From Sphingomonas jatrophae (GTDB lineage: Bacteria; Pseudomonadota; Alphaproteobacteria; Sphingomonadales; Sphingomonadaceae), in NCBI RefSeq assembly GCF_900113315.1, contig NZ_FOZG01000001.1, positions 1,736,001-1,800,000 on the forward strand: a DNA stretch of 64,000 nucleotides. Direction: 5' to 3'. Below are positions 9,092 to 18,126 of this stretch, piece by piece. The position numbers were made by a program, and so were the translations under genes. The stretch's first letter is position 1; the number at the start of each line of letters is the position of its first letter. A model generated the notes under the pieces. The model made no database searches. It was not told the DNA's origin and saw nothing but the letters and a program-made list of their open reading frames with translations.

Positions 9092-10279
9092 ATGATCGAG
9101 ACCGCCCCGCCGCCCTTGGATTATGATCCGTTCGACTATCGGCAGCATGACGATCCCTATCCCGTCTACCGCCGCCTGCGCGACGAGGCGCCCGTCTTCC
9201 ACAACAGCCGCTACGATTTCTACGCGCTGTCCCGGTACGACGATTGCCAGCGCGCGGTGCGCGACTTCAAGACCTTCACCAGCGCGCAAGGCACGTCTCT
9301 CGAAGAGCTGAAGGCGCAGGTGGAGCTGCTGATCAACACCGATCCGCCGGTGCACAGCCGCCTACGGCATCTGACCGCAGGCCTGTTCACGCCGGCCAGG
9401 GTCGCCCCTCTCGAGGCGGCGGTGCGCGACATGGCGCGCGCGCTGATCGCGCCGCACCTCGCCGCCGGGCGGATCGACATCATCGATGATTTCGCCGCCC
9501 GGCTGCCCATGGCGATCATCTGCCGCCTGCTCGGCTTCCGCCGCGAGGACGAGGATCTGCTGCGCGGCTGGACGGACACGGTGGTCCACCGCGACGAGGG
9601 CGTGTTCGCCATGCCCGACGAGGGCATGCAGGCGACGCTGAAGCTCTACGATTATTTCAACGCGGAGCTGGCCGATCGCGCGCGCGGCGCTTCGCGCGAG
9701 GATATCATCGGGCTGCTGATGGCGGCACAGGCGGAGGGCCGGATCGATCATCAGGGCGTGCTCGGCTACATCTACATCCTGTCGATCGCTGGCAATGAGA
9801 CGACGACCAAGCTGATCGGCAACATGTGCTACCAGCTGCACCGCCACCCCGATCAGTTTGCCGAGGTGCTGGCGGATCGCAGCCTGATTTCCGGCCTCGT
9901 CGAGGAGACGATGCGCTTCGATGGCCCCACGCAGATGATGGCGCGCACGACGACGCGCGACGTGGCGCTGCACGATCGCGTCATCCCGGCGGGCAAGAAG
10001 GTCGCGCTGATCTTCACCAGCGGCAATCGCGATGAGCGCCATTACGAGCACGCTGAGCGCTTCGACGTGCATCGCAACCCGCGCGATCATCTCGGCTTCG
10101 GCGGCGGCCTGCACGCCTGTCTCGGCGCCGCGCTCGCCCGGCTGGAGGCGCGCGTGGCGATGGAGGAGCTGCTCTCCACGCTCGGCTACTTCGCCGTCGA
10201 GGAGGAGGGCCTTGCGCGGATGCATTCGCCGAACGTCCGCGGCTTCACCCACCTGCTCGTCCGCTTCGTCGCCCGCTGA
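9092..10279 (+). CDS. Cytochrome P450 (class I bacterial type)
   Basis: A 395-residue soluble P450. The I-helix motif AGNETT carries the acid-alcohol pair for oxygen activation, the K-helix motif ETMR fits ExxR, and the heme loop FGGGLHACLG places the thiolate at about Cys343. No signal peptide or membrane anchor is seen. It should hydroxylate a hydrophobic substrate with electrons from a [2Fe-2S] ferredoxin, and such a ferredoxin follows 14 bp downstream. The ATG at 9092 is chosen because it begins the family N-terminus; the upstream reading frame is not conserved-looking and lies partly inside the preceding gene. Confidence 0.92.
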   Translation: MIETAPPPLDYDPFDYRQHDDPYPVYRRLRDEAPVFHNSRYDFYALSRYDDCQRAVRDFKTFTSAQGTSLEELKAQVELLINTDPPVHSRLRHLTAGLFTPARVAPLEAAVRDMARALIAPHLAAGRIDIIDDFAARLPMAIICRLLGFRREDEDLLRGWTDTVVHRDEGVFAMPDEGMQATLKLYDYFNAELADRARGASREDIIGLLMAAQAEGRIDHQGVLGYIYILSIAGNETTTKLIGNMCYQLHRHPDQFAEVLADRSLISGLVEETMRFDGPTQMMARTTTRDVALHDRVIPAGKKVALIFTSGNRDERHYEHAERFDVHRNPRDHLGFGGGLHACLGAALARLEARVAMEELLSTLGYFAVEEEGLARMHSPNVRGFTHLLVRFVAR

Positions 10280-10293
10280 CCGTCGGAGATCCC

Positions 10294-10611
10294 ATGCCGA
10301 GCGTCACCTTCCTGCCCGTGGACGCGCCGCCCATCATCGCGGAGCTGCTGCCCGACATGACATTGATGGAGGTGGCGCTGATCAACGACGTGCCCGGCAT
10401 CATCGGCATGTGCGGCGGCATCTGCTCGTGCGCAACCTGCCACGTATATGTCGCGGCGGACTGGGCGGACCGCCTGCCCGCCATGACGCAAGAGGAACGC
10501 GCGATGGTCGACGCGCTCGACCGGGCCGGCCCGACCAGCCGCCTCGGCTGCCAGGTGCGGCTGGAGCCCGGACTCGACGGGCTGACGGTGCGCGTCGCCT
10601 TACCCGAATGA
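10294..10611 (+). CDS. [2Fe-2S] ferredoxin, adrenodoxin/putidaredoxin type
   Basis: A 105-residue ferredoxin with the cluster ligands Cys40, Cys46, Cys49 (C-x5-C-x2-C in CGGICSCATC) and Cys86 (LGCQV). Cys44 is an extra cysteine inside the loop. This pattern fits ferredoxins that serve class I P450s and Rieske-type oxygenases. It lies directly after the P450 gene, so it is the likely electron donor. No ferredoxin reductase gene is present in the window, so the reductase must be encoded elsewhere or be shared. Confidence 0.93.
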   Translation: MPSVTFLPVDAPPIIAELLPDMTLMEVALINDVPGIIGMCGGICSCATCHVYVAADWADRLPAMTQEERAMVDALDRAGPTSRLGCQVRLEPGLDGLTVRVALPE

Positions 10612-10634
10612 CTGATCTCCGAGGGGAGCCGAAC

Positions 10635-11456
10635 ATGAGCGATCCATGGTCCTATGCCGGCAAACGCTGCATCGTCGTCGGCTGCTATTCGGGGATCGGT
10701 GAGGCGACAGCGCGTGAGCTGGTGCGGCTTGGTGCGGAGGTGCACGGGCTCGACCTCAAGGAGAGCCCGGTCGCGCTCGCCTCCTTCACCCCCTGCGACC
10801 TGCGCGACACCGCGCAGATCGACGCGGCGCTGGACGGCATCGAGGGCCACGTCGATACGCTGTTCTACTGCGCCGGCCTGCCGCAGACCTTTCCCGCGAT
10901 CGAGATCCTCCAGGTCAATTTCCTCAGCGCCCGCTACCTTGTCGAGCGGCTGCGGCCGAAGCTGCGGCAGGGATCGGCCATCGCGATCATCGCCTCGACC
11001 GCCGGCAACGGCTATCCGGAGCGCATGCCGCTGATCCGTGAGGCGATCGCCACGCCGGATTACGAAGCCGGACTCGCCTGGGGCCGGCAGCATCTAGATG
11101 GACAGGGCGATCCCTACATGTTCGCCAAGGAAATCGTGATCGTCTGGGGGCTGCTGCAGGCACAGACGCTGATCAAGCAGGGCATCCGCCTCAACCTGCT
11201 CAGCCCCGGCCCGACCATCTCGGGCATGACCAAGGATTTCGAGGCGGTGTCGAGCGCGGCGATGATCGACGTCTTCACCGCGCCGATCGACCGCCGCGCC
11301 GCTGCCGCCGAGCAGGCCTATCCGCTGATCTTCCTCAACAGCGATGCCGCCAGCTACGTCAACGGGCTGAACCTCGTCGCGGACGGCGGCTTCACCTCGG
11401 GCGTGATGCTGGGCACGATCGACGTGCCCGCCCTGCTCACCCAAGTGACCGGCTGA
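10635..11456 (+). CDS. SDR oxidoreductase, 3alpha-hydroxysteroid dehydrogenase-like
   Basis: A 273-residue classical SDR. The cofactor motif is unusual (GCYSGIG), the catalytic Ser121 and Tyr161-x3-Lys165 (YMFAK) are present, and a long insertion of about 30 residues separates serine and tyrosine. The same layout occurs in the 3alpha-hydroxysteroid dehydrogenase/carbonyl reductase of Comamonas. The ATG at 10635 has a strong GAGGGGAG site; an in-frame ATG at 10608 overlaps the ferredoxin stop but lacks one. It ends the P450-ferredoxin operon and probably oxidises the hydroxyl made by the P450. Confidence 0.85.
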   Translation: MSDPWSYAGKRCIVVGCYSGIGEATARELVRLGAEVHGLDLKESPVALASFTPCDLRDTAQIDAALDGIEGHVDTLFYCAGLPQTFPAIEILQVNFLSARYLVERLRPKLRQGSAIAIIASTAGNGYPERMPLIREAIATPDYEAGLAWGRQHLDGQGDPYMFAKEIVIVWGLLQAQTLIKQGIRLNLLSPGPTISGMTKDFEAVSSAAMIDVFTAPIDRRAAAAEQAYPLIFLNSDAASYVNGLNLVADGGFTSGVMLGTIDVPALLTQVTG

Positions 11457-11463
11457 CCGCGCG

Positions 11464-12378
11464 TCAGGACAGGAGCAGCCCGGCGCTGCGCGGCATGGCC
11501 GTGGGCACCACGATCCGCGTCTGCGCGCGGCGATGGCGCTTGCGATAATCCTGCGGCGTCTCGCCCGTCAGCTTGCGGAAGGCGACGGACAGGCTGCTCG
11601 CGCAGGAGAAGCCAAGCGCGGCGGCGATCTCCTTCATCAGCATGTCCGTATCCGCCAGCAACGCCTTGGTCTTGCTCAGCCGCACCTGCTCGACATAGGT
11701 GTAGACGGTGATCCCGGTCGTCTGCTTGAACGCGCGGGTGAGGTGGCGCAGGCTGAGGCCGACCAGCTCGCTCAGCTCGGACAGAGACGGGCAGCGATCG
11801 CCCTCCTCCACCGCCTCCTTGATCAGCCGGAGGTGACGGCGTGCCAGGCCGCCGCGATAGCCGACATCGCCCTGGCTGTGCACCGAGACGTAGCGCGCGA
11901 ACTGGATCAGCAGCGCGATGCCGAGCGATTCCGCCAGCGTCTCGCGCGCAAGGCCGGGAGAGGCCAGCTCCTCGCCAACCAATGTCATCAGCTCGATCAT
12001 CTCGCGCCGGCGGACGTTGAGGAACGTGGACAGCGCGCCGCGATCATAGACGTCGCAGGCGCCGCCATAGACGCCCAGCGCCTCCGTGGTGAAGACGCAG
12101 CGGACGACCTGCTCGGGCCGGCAGCGGGTCCGCACCTCCAGCGGCATGCCCGCGGGCAGGAACATCAGGCGGCCGATGCTGGAATAATCGCGCGCGCCGC
12201 CCGTCTTGTAGCGCCCCTCGCACGCGCCGAGCGACTGGACGCGCTGAAGCGCCAGCACATGGTCGGGCTCCTCATACACCTCGTAATCCGCCGCCGGCTG
12301 CATGTGCGTGGCCAGCTGAAGCGAGAAGAGCCGGGAATCGAGGCGCGCGACGGTTTCGTGGCTGTGGTGCGTTTCCAT
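11464..12378 (-). CDS. AraC-family transcriptional regulator
   Basis: A 304-residue regulator with a sensor domain in the first two thirds and a C-terminal double helix-turn-helix. The first HTH is around SLSELSELVGLSLRHLTRAF; the second carries LGFSCASSLSVAFRKLTG followed by P-x-x-YRKR. It is a paralogue of the AraC protein at 19153. It is divergent from the SDR gene at 12509 across a 130-bp spacer, so it may control that gene and the nearby P450 operon. The inducer is unknown. Confidence 0.9.
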   Translation of the reverse strand: METHHSHETVARLDSRLFSLQLATHMQPAADYEVYEEPDHVLALQRVQSLGACEGRYKTGGARDYSSIGRLMFLPAGMPLEVRTRCRPEQVVRCVFTTEALGVYGGACDVYDRGALSTFLNVRRREMIELMTLVGEELASPGLARETLAESLGIALLIQFARYVSVHSQGDVGYRGGLARRHLRLIKEAVEEGDRCPSLSELSELVGLSLRHLTRAFKQTTGITVYTYVEQVRLSKTKALLADTDMLMKEIAAALGFSCASSLSVAFRKLTGETPQDYRKRHRRAQTRIVVPTAMPRSAGLLLS

Positions 12379-12407
12379 CCTCTCTCGCTCTTTTTATTTT
12401 GCGTAGT

Positions 12408-12427
12408 CGTGGATGCAAACTACCACG
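12408..12427. promoter_or_regulatory. Inverted repeat CGTGG-N10-CCACG in the AraC/SDR divergent spacer
   Basis: The 130-bp spacer between the divergent araC-type gene (start 12378) and SDR gene (start 12509) contains a perfect 5-bp inverted repeat with a 10-base gap. It sits beside an AT-rich run near 12390-12400 that could hold a promoter. Position suggests an operator, but a 5-bp arm can occur by chance. Confidence 0.3.
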
Positions 12428-12508
12428 CAGCGCGCTATCCTCAAGAGCGTCGCGGCATGGTTTCGCATTTCGCCTGAGTGAAGCCGGCATCAGGAGAGGG
12501 AGAGAGGC

Positions 12509-13372
12509 ATGACCAGGTCAAAGATCGTCGCCGTCGTCACCGGAGCCAGCCGCGGTGCGGGCGCAGGGCTGGCCATCGGCCTCGGACAGACGGGCGCGAC
12601 CGTCTATGTCACCGGCCGCACGCAGGGCGCCGGGCAGTCGCGCTTTCCGGGTTCGATCGCCGAGACGGCGAACGCGGTGACCGCCGCCGGGGGCATGGGC
12701 ATCGCGGTGTCGGTCGACCATGGCGACGATGCGCAGATCAAGGCATTGTTCGAGCGTGTGGCGGACGAGCAGCAGGGGCAGCTCGACATCCTGGTCAACA
12801 ATGTCGCTTATATCGACGACGATCTGATCAATCCGGGCGTGTTCTGGGAGAAGCCGCTCGATCTCGTGAAGATCCTCGATATCGGCCTGCGCAGCCACTA
12901 TGTCGCGTCTTACCATGCCGCCCCGCTGATGGTGGCGCGGGGGAGCGGGTTGGTCACCTTCTCCTCCTCCTTCGGCTCCGCCTGCTACATGCACGGGCCC
13001 GCCTACGGCGCGCAGAAAGTGGGCGTGGACAAGTTCGCCGCTGATATGGCCGTCGATTTCCGCGGAACCGGGGTCAGCGCCGTGTCGATCTGGATGGGTC
13101 CGCTCAAGACGCACCGCACCGCGATCGCGGCGGCGGCGCATCCCGAGCAATATGCCGAGTTCATGAAGGTGGCGGAATCGCCCGAATTCACCGGCCGCAT
13201 CATTCGCGCCATCCACGACGATCCGAAGCGCGACGAGCTGTCCGGCCAGACGCTGATCGGCGCGGAGATCGCGCAGCGCTACGACATCACCGACGATGGC
13301 GGCGTGCGCCCGCCCTCCTATCGCGAGATGCTGGGCGAGCCGCGCATCCCCCACCCGGCGATCGTCCGCTAG
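12509..13372 (+). CDS. SDR oxidoreductase, DHRS1-like
   Basis: A 287-residue classical SDR with TGASRGAGAG near residue 12, NNVAY in place of NNAG, and a complete Tyr-x3-Lys (YGAQK). Its length and the C-terminal extension resemble the DHRS1 group. It should oxidise or reduce a secondary alcohol/ketone with NAD(P). The ATG follows GGAGAGGGAGAGAG. It is transcribed away from the AraC regulator, which makes it a likely target, and it ends 3 bp before the convergent molybdopterin oxidoreductase. Confidence 0.87.
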   Translation: MTRSKIVAVVTGASRGAGAGLAIGLGQTGATVYVTGRTQGAGQSRFPGSIAETANAVTAAGGMGIAVSVDHGDDAQIKALFERVADEQQGQLDILVNNVAYIDDDLINPGVFWEKPLDLVKILDIGLRSHYVASYHAAPLMVARGSGLVTFSSSFGSACYMHGPAYGAQKVGVDKFAADMAVDFRGTGVSAVSIWMGPLKTHRTAIAAAAHPEQYAEFMKVAESPEFTGRIIRAIHDDPKRDELSGQTLIGAEIAQRYDITDDGGVRPPSYREMLGEPRIPHPAIVR

Positions 13373-13375
13373 CCG

Positions 13376-15508
13376 CTAGTTGATGCGTTCCAGCGCGACG
13401 GGCACGCCCGTCATGCGCGGCATGGCATTGATCGTCTCGCGCGTCTTGCCGTCGAGCAGCAGGTTGGTCGACACGCCGTTCTGCTGGTAATCGTCGTCCG
13501 CCGCACCCGGCAGCGCGCCAAAGCCGTGCGCGATCGAGACGACGCGGCGGCGGAGCGTGGGATCCGCGCTGGCAAGCGCGACGATCTCGCCATGATCGGA
13601 GCGGATGCGGATCCGGTCGCCCGGTGCCATGCCGCGCTCCGCCAGCTCGTCCGGGTGGATATAAGCGCGGTTGAACGGCTGGCGCTTGCGCGTCTCGGGC
13701 AGGTCGCGGCCGACCGAGTTGAACGTCTCGCGCAGCCGCCTGACCGCGAGGCGGCAATCGAGCGCGGAGCCCGGCGGCACCTCCGCCAGAGCATCCGCCA
13801 GTTCCGCGGCGACATCGTCCGGCATAAGGCTGAACCGGCCCGAGCAGCCGGGCTCCGCGGGCGCGGCACGGTGGACCGTCTCGTCCACGCGCGCGCCGCG
13901 TGGTGCGGCCTGCAGCGCCTCGAACGGCATCGGCGAGGCGGCGGCGATACGTTCCAGCAGCGCATCCCCGGTCGGCGGGACGCCCATGTCGAGCGGCTGC
14001 CCCTGATAGGTCATCGGCACGCCCATCCGCTTCGCCAGCGCCCAAAAGACATACCAGTCGTCGACCAGCTCGCTCCCCTCCGGCGGGCGCGCGATGGCGG
14101 GCGTGTAGCGCGCCCAGGGCGCGTCGCGGTAGATCATCCATTCGTAGAGCCAGAAGTGGAGATCGGGCCGCTCATATTGCATGAAGGGCGGCAGCACATA
14201 GTCGGCCAGCTCGGCGGTGATCGACATCACCGGCTCGATGCAGACGAGCAGATTGAGCGCACGCAGCGCCTCGACGATCCGGTGCTGGTCGGGAATGGAC
14301 GAGGCCGGGTTCCCGCCATGCACGATGAGCGCGCGCACCTGACCGGGGCCGGGCACGAGGATCTCGTCGGCGAGCGTGCCCGTCATCATCTCGCCCATCA
14401 GCGAGCCGGAGCCGTCGATGCGGCTGATCGGCCCCGCCTCCCACCAGCGGCCGGCAGGGATCACCTGCGCAGGCTGCGGCACGCGCGGCAGTACCGCGCC
14501 GGGATTGGGGATCTCCTCGCCCTCCCGGATGAAGGCGCCGGCCAGCACGTTGATCGCTTCGATAAGATGCTCGGCGAGGTTCGAATGCGCGCCCATGTCC
14601 GGCCCGGTCGAGCTGCCCGCCAGCGCGCGCAGCCCCGCGCCGCCCAGCAGGCGCGCCGCCTCCGTGACCGAGGCGGCGGGCAGATCGGCGCGCGCCGCGA
14701 CGTAATCGAGCGTGAACGGCGCCACCTCCTCGCGCAGGCGCTCGAGGTCGCCCGCATGGTGATCGCAAAAGGCGCGGTCGTACCAGCCGTTCGCCAGCAT
14801 CTCGCGGAGGATGCCGGCGAGCAGGGTCACGTCCTCGCCGGGCAGGACGGGCAGGTGAAGGTCGGCGAACTCCGCCGTCTCGGTGCGCCTCGGATCGATG
14901 ACGATCAGCTTCATGCCGCGGGCACGCGCCTGCTTCATCCGCTTGACCGGGTTGCGGCAGTCGAAGGGCGGGTTGACCGACACCATCGGGTTCGTGCCGA
15001 CGAGCAACATGACGTCGCAGCGGTCATTCGGCAGCTTGCCTGGCGGCCACGTGCCCATCCGCCCAGCCGTCACCGCCTTGGCCGACTGGTCGATCGTCGC
15101 CGAGCTGTAGACCTTGGGCGATCCGAGCGCCGCCAGGAACTCGTTGAGCATGACCGCGGCGGAGGCGGTGAAGAAGGCTCCACCGCCCTTGTAGCCGGCC
15201 AGCGCGTGATCGCCCGACTCCGCGCGGATCGCGCCGAGCCGGTCGGCGATCTCGTCGAGCGCGACCTCCAGCGGAATCTCGATCCGCGTGCCGTCGGGCA
15301 GGCGCTTCAGCGGGCGCAGGATGCGCTTGGGGCTGTTGTGCGCCTCCACCGCGCGCAGGCCCTTGAAGCAGGCGAAGCCCAAGGTCTGGGGATCGTCTCT
15401 GTCTGCCCGGATCGAAGCGAGCCGACCGTCCGCATCGGTCGTCAGCACCATGCCGCATGTGCCCATGCAAATGCGGCAGAAGGATAGATGCTCAGGCCCG
15501 TCCATCAT
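13376..15508 (-). CDS. Molybdopterin-dependent oxidoreductase (bis-MGD, DMSO reductase family)
   Basis: A 710-residue protein of the DMSO reductase superfamily. The N-terminal [4Fe-4S] ligands are seen as CRICMGTCG near residues 12-20, with the fourth cysteine in FACFKG; the central molybdopterin region and the C-terminal dinucleotide-binding domain (HPDELAERGMAPGDRIRI) follow. No Tat signal precedes the cluster motif, so it is probably cytoplasmic. No iron-sulfur or membrane partner subunit lies next to it. Two adjacent ATGs (15508 and 15505) follow AGAGAGG; either may be used. It could act in hydroxylation, dehydrogenation or reduction; the sequence does not decide. Confidence 0.87.
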   Translation of the reverse strand: MMDGPEHLSFCRICMGTCGMVLTTDADGRLASIRADRDDPQTLGFACFKGLRAVEAHNSPKRILRPLKRLPDGTRIEIPLEVALDEIADRLGAIRAESGDHALAGYKGGGAFFTASAAVMLNEFLAALGSPKVYSSATIDQSAKAVTAGRMGTWPPGKLPNDRCDVMLLVGTNPMVSVNPPFDCRNPVKRMKQARARGMKLIVIDPRRTETAEFADLHLPVLPGEDVTLLAGILREMLANGWYDRAFCDHHAGDLERLREEVAPFTLDYVAARADLPAASVTEAARLLGGAGLRALAGSSTGPDMGAHSNLAEHLIEAINVLAGAFIREGEEIPNPGAVLPRVPQPAQVIPAGRWWEAGPISRIDGSGSLMGEMMTGTLADEILVPGPGQVRALIVHGGNPASSIPDQHRIVEALRALNLLVCIEPVMSITAELADYVLPPFMQYERPDLHFWLYEWMIYRDAPWARYTPAIARPPEGSELVDDWYVFWALAKRMGVPMTYQGQPLDMGVPPTGDALLERIAAASPMPFEALQAAPRGARVDETVHRAAPAEPGCSGRFSLMPDDVAAELADALAEVPPGSALDCRLAVRRLRETFNSVGRDLPETRKRQPFNRAYIHPDELAERGMAPGDRIRIRSDHGEIVALASADPTLRRRVVSIAHGFGALPGAADDDYQQNGVSTNLLLDGKTRETINAMPRMTGVPVALERIN

Positions 15509-15585
15509 GCGCCTCTCTGGGCTGTCATCGGCCCGCCGGGCAGCATAAGCGGACGATCCCGCCCTCCCGGCAGAAAGTAGAGGCA

Positions 15586-15601
15586 CAATCGGGACAGATT
15601 G
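15586..15601. promoter_or_regulatory. Inverted repeat CAATC-N6-GATTG
   Basis: The 272-bp spacer between the molybdopterin oxidoreductase (start 15508, minus) and the TonB receptor (start 15781, plus) is the largest gene-free stretch in the window. It contains this perfect 5-bp inverted repeat with a 6-base gap, the same spacing as the TTCCG operator but a different half-site. It may be an operator for either gene. Nothing else is recognised in the spacer. Confidence 0.3.
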
Positions 15602-15780
15602 CGCGATCCGGCCAAGCAGTCGCGCCGGGGCGGGCCGGGCCCCTTCGATCTGCCGCGATCCCGGCCTAGCATCCGGACGGCGCACGCGGCCCGCTAGCGG
15701 CATTGCGGCGACAGCTGCGCGACGCCCTCGACAACCGGTCGACGCAAAGAAGCGGCCGGCACCAGCGGGGAGGTACAGAC

Positions 15781-18126
15781 ATGGACAAGAGGTGGAAAGC
15801 CGCATTCCGTGCAGCCGGCGCGGCAGGCGCGATCGCAGCGGGCGCGCCCGTCTTTGCACAGGCCGCGCCGCCCGCGACAACGGCGCCGCCCGATGCGCCC
15901 GCCGCCACCGAAGGCGGACTGGAGGACATCGTCGTCACCGCGCGGCGCCGCGCCGAGAATCTTCAGGAAACGCCCGTCTCGATCACCGCTTTCTCGGGAA
16001 ACAAGCTGGAGGCGATGAACGTCGTCGAGGTGACCAAGGTGGCGAGCTTCACCCCCGGCCTAGAACTGGTGCCATCGGGCACGACGCAGGGGCTGGCCGT
16101 CGCGATCCGCGGCATCGCCACCTACGATCCGATCCTGACCAACGAGCCGTCGGTCGGCATCTATATCGACGGCATCTACGTCAACGCCCTCTCCTATGGC
16201 CAGTTCGACACGCTCGATCTGGAGCGGATCGAGGTGCTGCGCGGACCGCAGGGCACGCTGTTCGGCCGCAACACGACAGGCGGCGCGATCAACATCGTCA
16301 CGCGAACGCCCGGCGACCGCTTCGGTGGCGAGGCGAAGGTCAGCTATGCGACGCATGACGAGCTGATCGCGCGCACCCGGCTCGACACGGGCGAGATCCT
16401 GCCCGGCTGGGCGGCGAGCCTCTCCTATCAATATCGCAAGCGTGACGGCTATGTGAACGACATCACCCGCCCGTCAGACCGCGATCCCGGCGCGTCTGAG
16501 GCGCATGCCGCGCGCGTGGCGCTGCATGGCGAGGTGAGCGCCTTCACGCTCGATTACCGCTTCGATCTGGTCCGCCGGCGCGACATCGGCCCGCACAACC
16601 AGTTCGCCATCACGAGCGCCGCTTATGGCGCGTTCGTCGGCCAGTCGGCAGGTTTCGGCGGCGATCCGCTGCGCGTGTCGACGCGGCGGCTGGGCAGGGT
16701 CAACGCGCCCGACGTGCCGCGCGCCAAGAACAACAGCGACAATCATTCGCTGACGCTCGCTTATGACGTGAGCGACGGCATCGTGCTGAAATCGATCACC
16801 GGCCACCGCAGCTGGCGCAGCCAGGAGATCCAGCCGTTCGGATCGTCGGCGGGCGTGCGCGTGCCGCTCATCACCAACTTCCTCACCTTCCCGTTCGGCA
16901 CGGCACTGACGACCATCGATCCCTATATTGGCGGCGGATCGAAGCGGCTGAAGCAGTTCACGCAGGAAGTGCAAGTGATTGGATCGAGCGAACGGTTCGA
17001 CTATACGATCGGTGGTTATTACTTCAACGCGCGCTATGCCGAAGACAATCCGCAGACCTATCTGTTCGTCGGCGATTTCACGGGTGACGGGATCGTCGAC
17101 GGGGCGGTCGCCGCCGCCGGGCGGCTGGCCTATCGCGGCCGCACCAAATCCTATGCGGCGTTCGGCCAGGCAAGCTATACGCCGCCGATCCTCGACGACA
17201 ATCTCGAGATCACCGGTGGGCTTCGCTACACGCGCGATCGCAAGTCGGTGGCGACCGAGGTCTACAATAACGGCCTGCCGCCACCCGTCGTCAGCGATCA
17301 GGCCAAGTCGTTCAAGAACACATCCTTCAACGTCACGCTCAATTACAAGCTAGCGCGGGACATCTCCGCTTATGCGCGCGTCGGCACCGGCTACCGCGCC
17401 GGCGGATTCTCGCCGCGCGGGTTCGACGGGCCGGCTTATGATCCGGAAACCGCGACCGTGTACGAGATTGGCTTCAAGTCCGAGTTTCTCGACCGGCGGC
17501 TGCGACTGAACCTCGCCGCCTTCCAGACCGATTATGACGATCTCCAGATCACGCAGCCGGGCTTCAGCACCACCGCCGGCTTCGTCAGCAACACGATGAA
17601 CGCGGGCAAGGCGACCTACAAGGGCTTCGAGGCCGAACTGACCGCCGCGCCGGTGCGCGGGCTGACCTTGATGGCGGATGCGAGCTATGTCGATCCCAAG
17701 TACAGGCAGTTCCTCTATCTCGGACAGGATCTGAAGGACAGCGCCAAGTTCGGCTATGTCGCCAAATGGTCCTTCCACACCGGCCTGCAATATGAGGCAC
17801 CCGAAACCGGCTTCGGCCGCCCGACCTTCAACATGGACTATAGCTATAAGAGCGGGCGCGTGTTCGAGTCCGTCTCGTCCGATCCGGTCGGCCTCCCAAA
17901 TGCGCGGGACGATCTTGCCAGCGACAAGCGCAACGACCTTTCCGCGCGGGCGGCGCTGAGCGACATCCCGCTCGGCAACAGCAGGCTGACACTCGCCGTG
18001 TTTGGCGACAATCTGCTCAACAGCCGCTACCGCGTCAGCACGATCGATTTCGGCGCGCTCGGCTTCGGCACCGCCATCTACGTGCGGCCGCGCGTGATTG
18101 GGGTCGAGGGGCGGGTCGAGTTCTAG
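15781..18126 (+). CDS. TonB-dependent outer-membrane receptor
   Basis: A 781-residue receptor. A signal peptide ends near APVFAQ (about residue 27), a short linker leads to the TonB-box-like EDIVVTARRRAE, then the plug domain with RGIATYDP, YIDGIYV, LERIEVLRGPQGTLFGRNTTGG, and a 22-strand barrel ending in phenylalanine. It carries the tail motif DFGALGF 26 residues from the end, shared with the other two receptors here. It should import a hydrophobic or large ligand across the outer membrane using TonB energy. GGGGAGG lies upstream of the ATG. The epimerase gene follows with no gap. Confidence 0.94.
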   Translation: MDKRWKAAFRAAGAAGAIAAGAPVFAQAAPPATTAPPDAPAATEGGLEDIVVTARRRAENLQETPVSITAFSGNKLEAMNVVEVTKVASFTPGLELVPSGTTQGLAVAIRGIATYDPILTNEPSVGIYIDGIYVNALSYGQFDTLDLERIEVLRGPQGTLFGRNTTGGAINIVTRTPGDRFGGEAKVSYATHDELIARTRLDTGEILPGWAASLSYQYRKRDGYVNDITRPSDRDPGASEAHAARVALHGEVSAFTLDYRFDLVRRRDIGPHNQFAITSAAYGAFVGQSAGFGGDPLRVSTRRLGRVNAPDVPRAKNNSDNHSLTLAYDVSDGIVLKSITGHRSWRSQEIQPFGSSAGVRVPLITNFLTFPFGTALTTIDPYIGGGSKRLKQFTQEVQVIGSSERFDYTIGGYYFNARYAEDNPQTYLFVGDFTGDGIVDGAVAAAGRLAYRGRTKSYAAFGQASYTPPILDDNLEITGGLRYTRDRKSVATEVYNNGLPPPVVSDQAKSFKNTSFNVTLNYKLARDISAYARVGTGYRAGGFSPRGFDGPAYDPETATVYEIGFKSEFLDRRLRLNLAAFQTDYDDLQITQPGFSTTAGFVSNTMNAGKATYKGFEAELTAAPVRGLTLMADASYVDPKYRQFLYLGQDLKDSAKFGYVAKWSFHTGLQYEAPETGFGRPTFNMDYSYKSGRVFESVSSDPVGLPNARDDLASDKRNDLSARAALSDIPLGNSRLTLAVFGDNLLNSRYRVSTIDFGALGFGTAIYVRPRVIGVEGRVEF

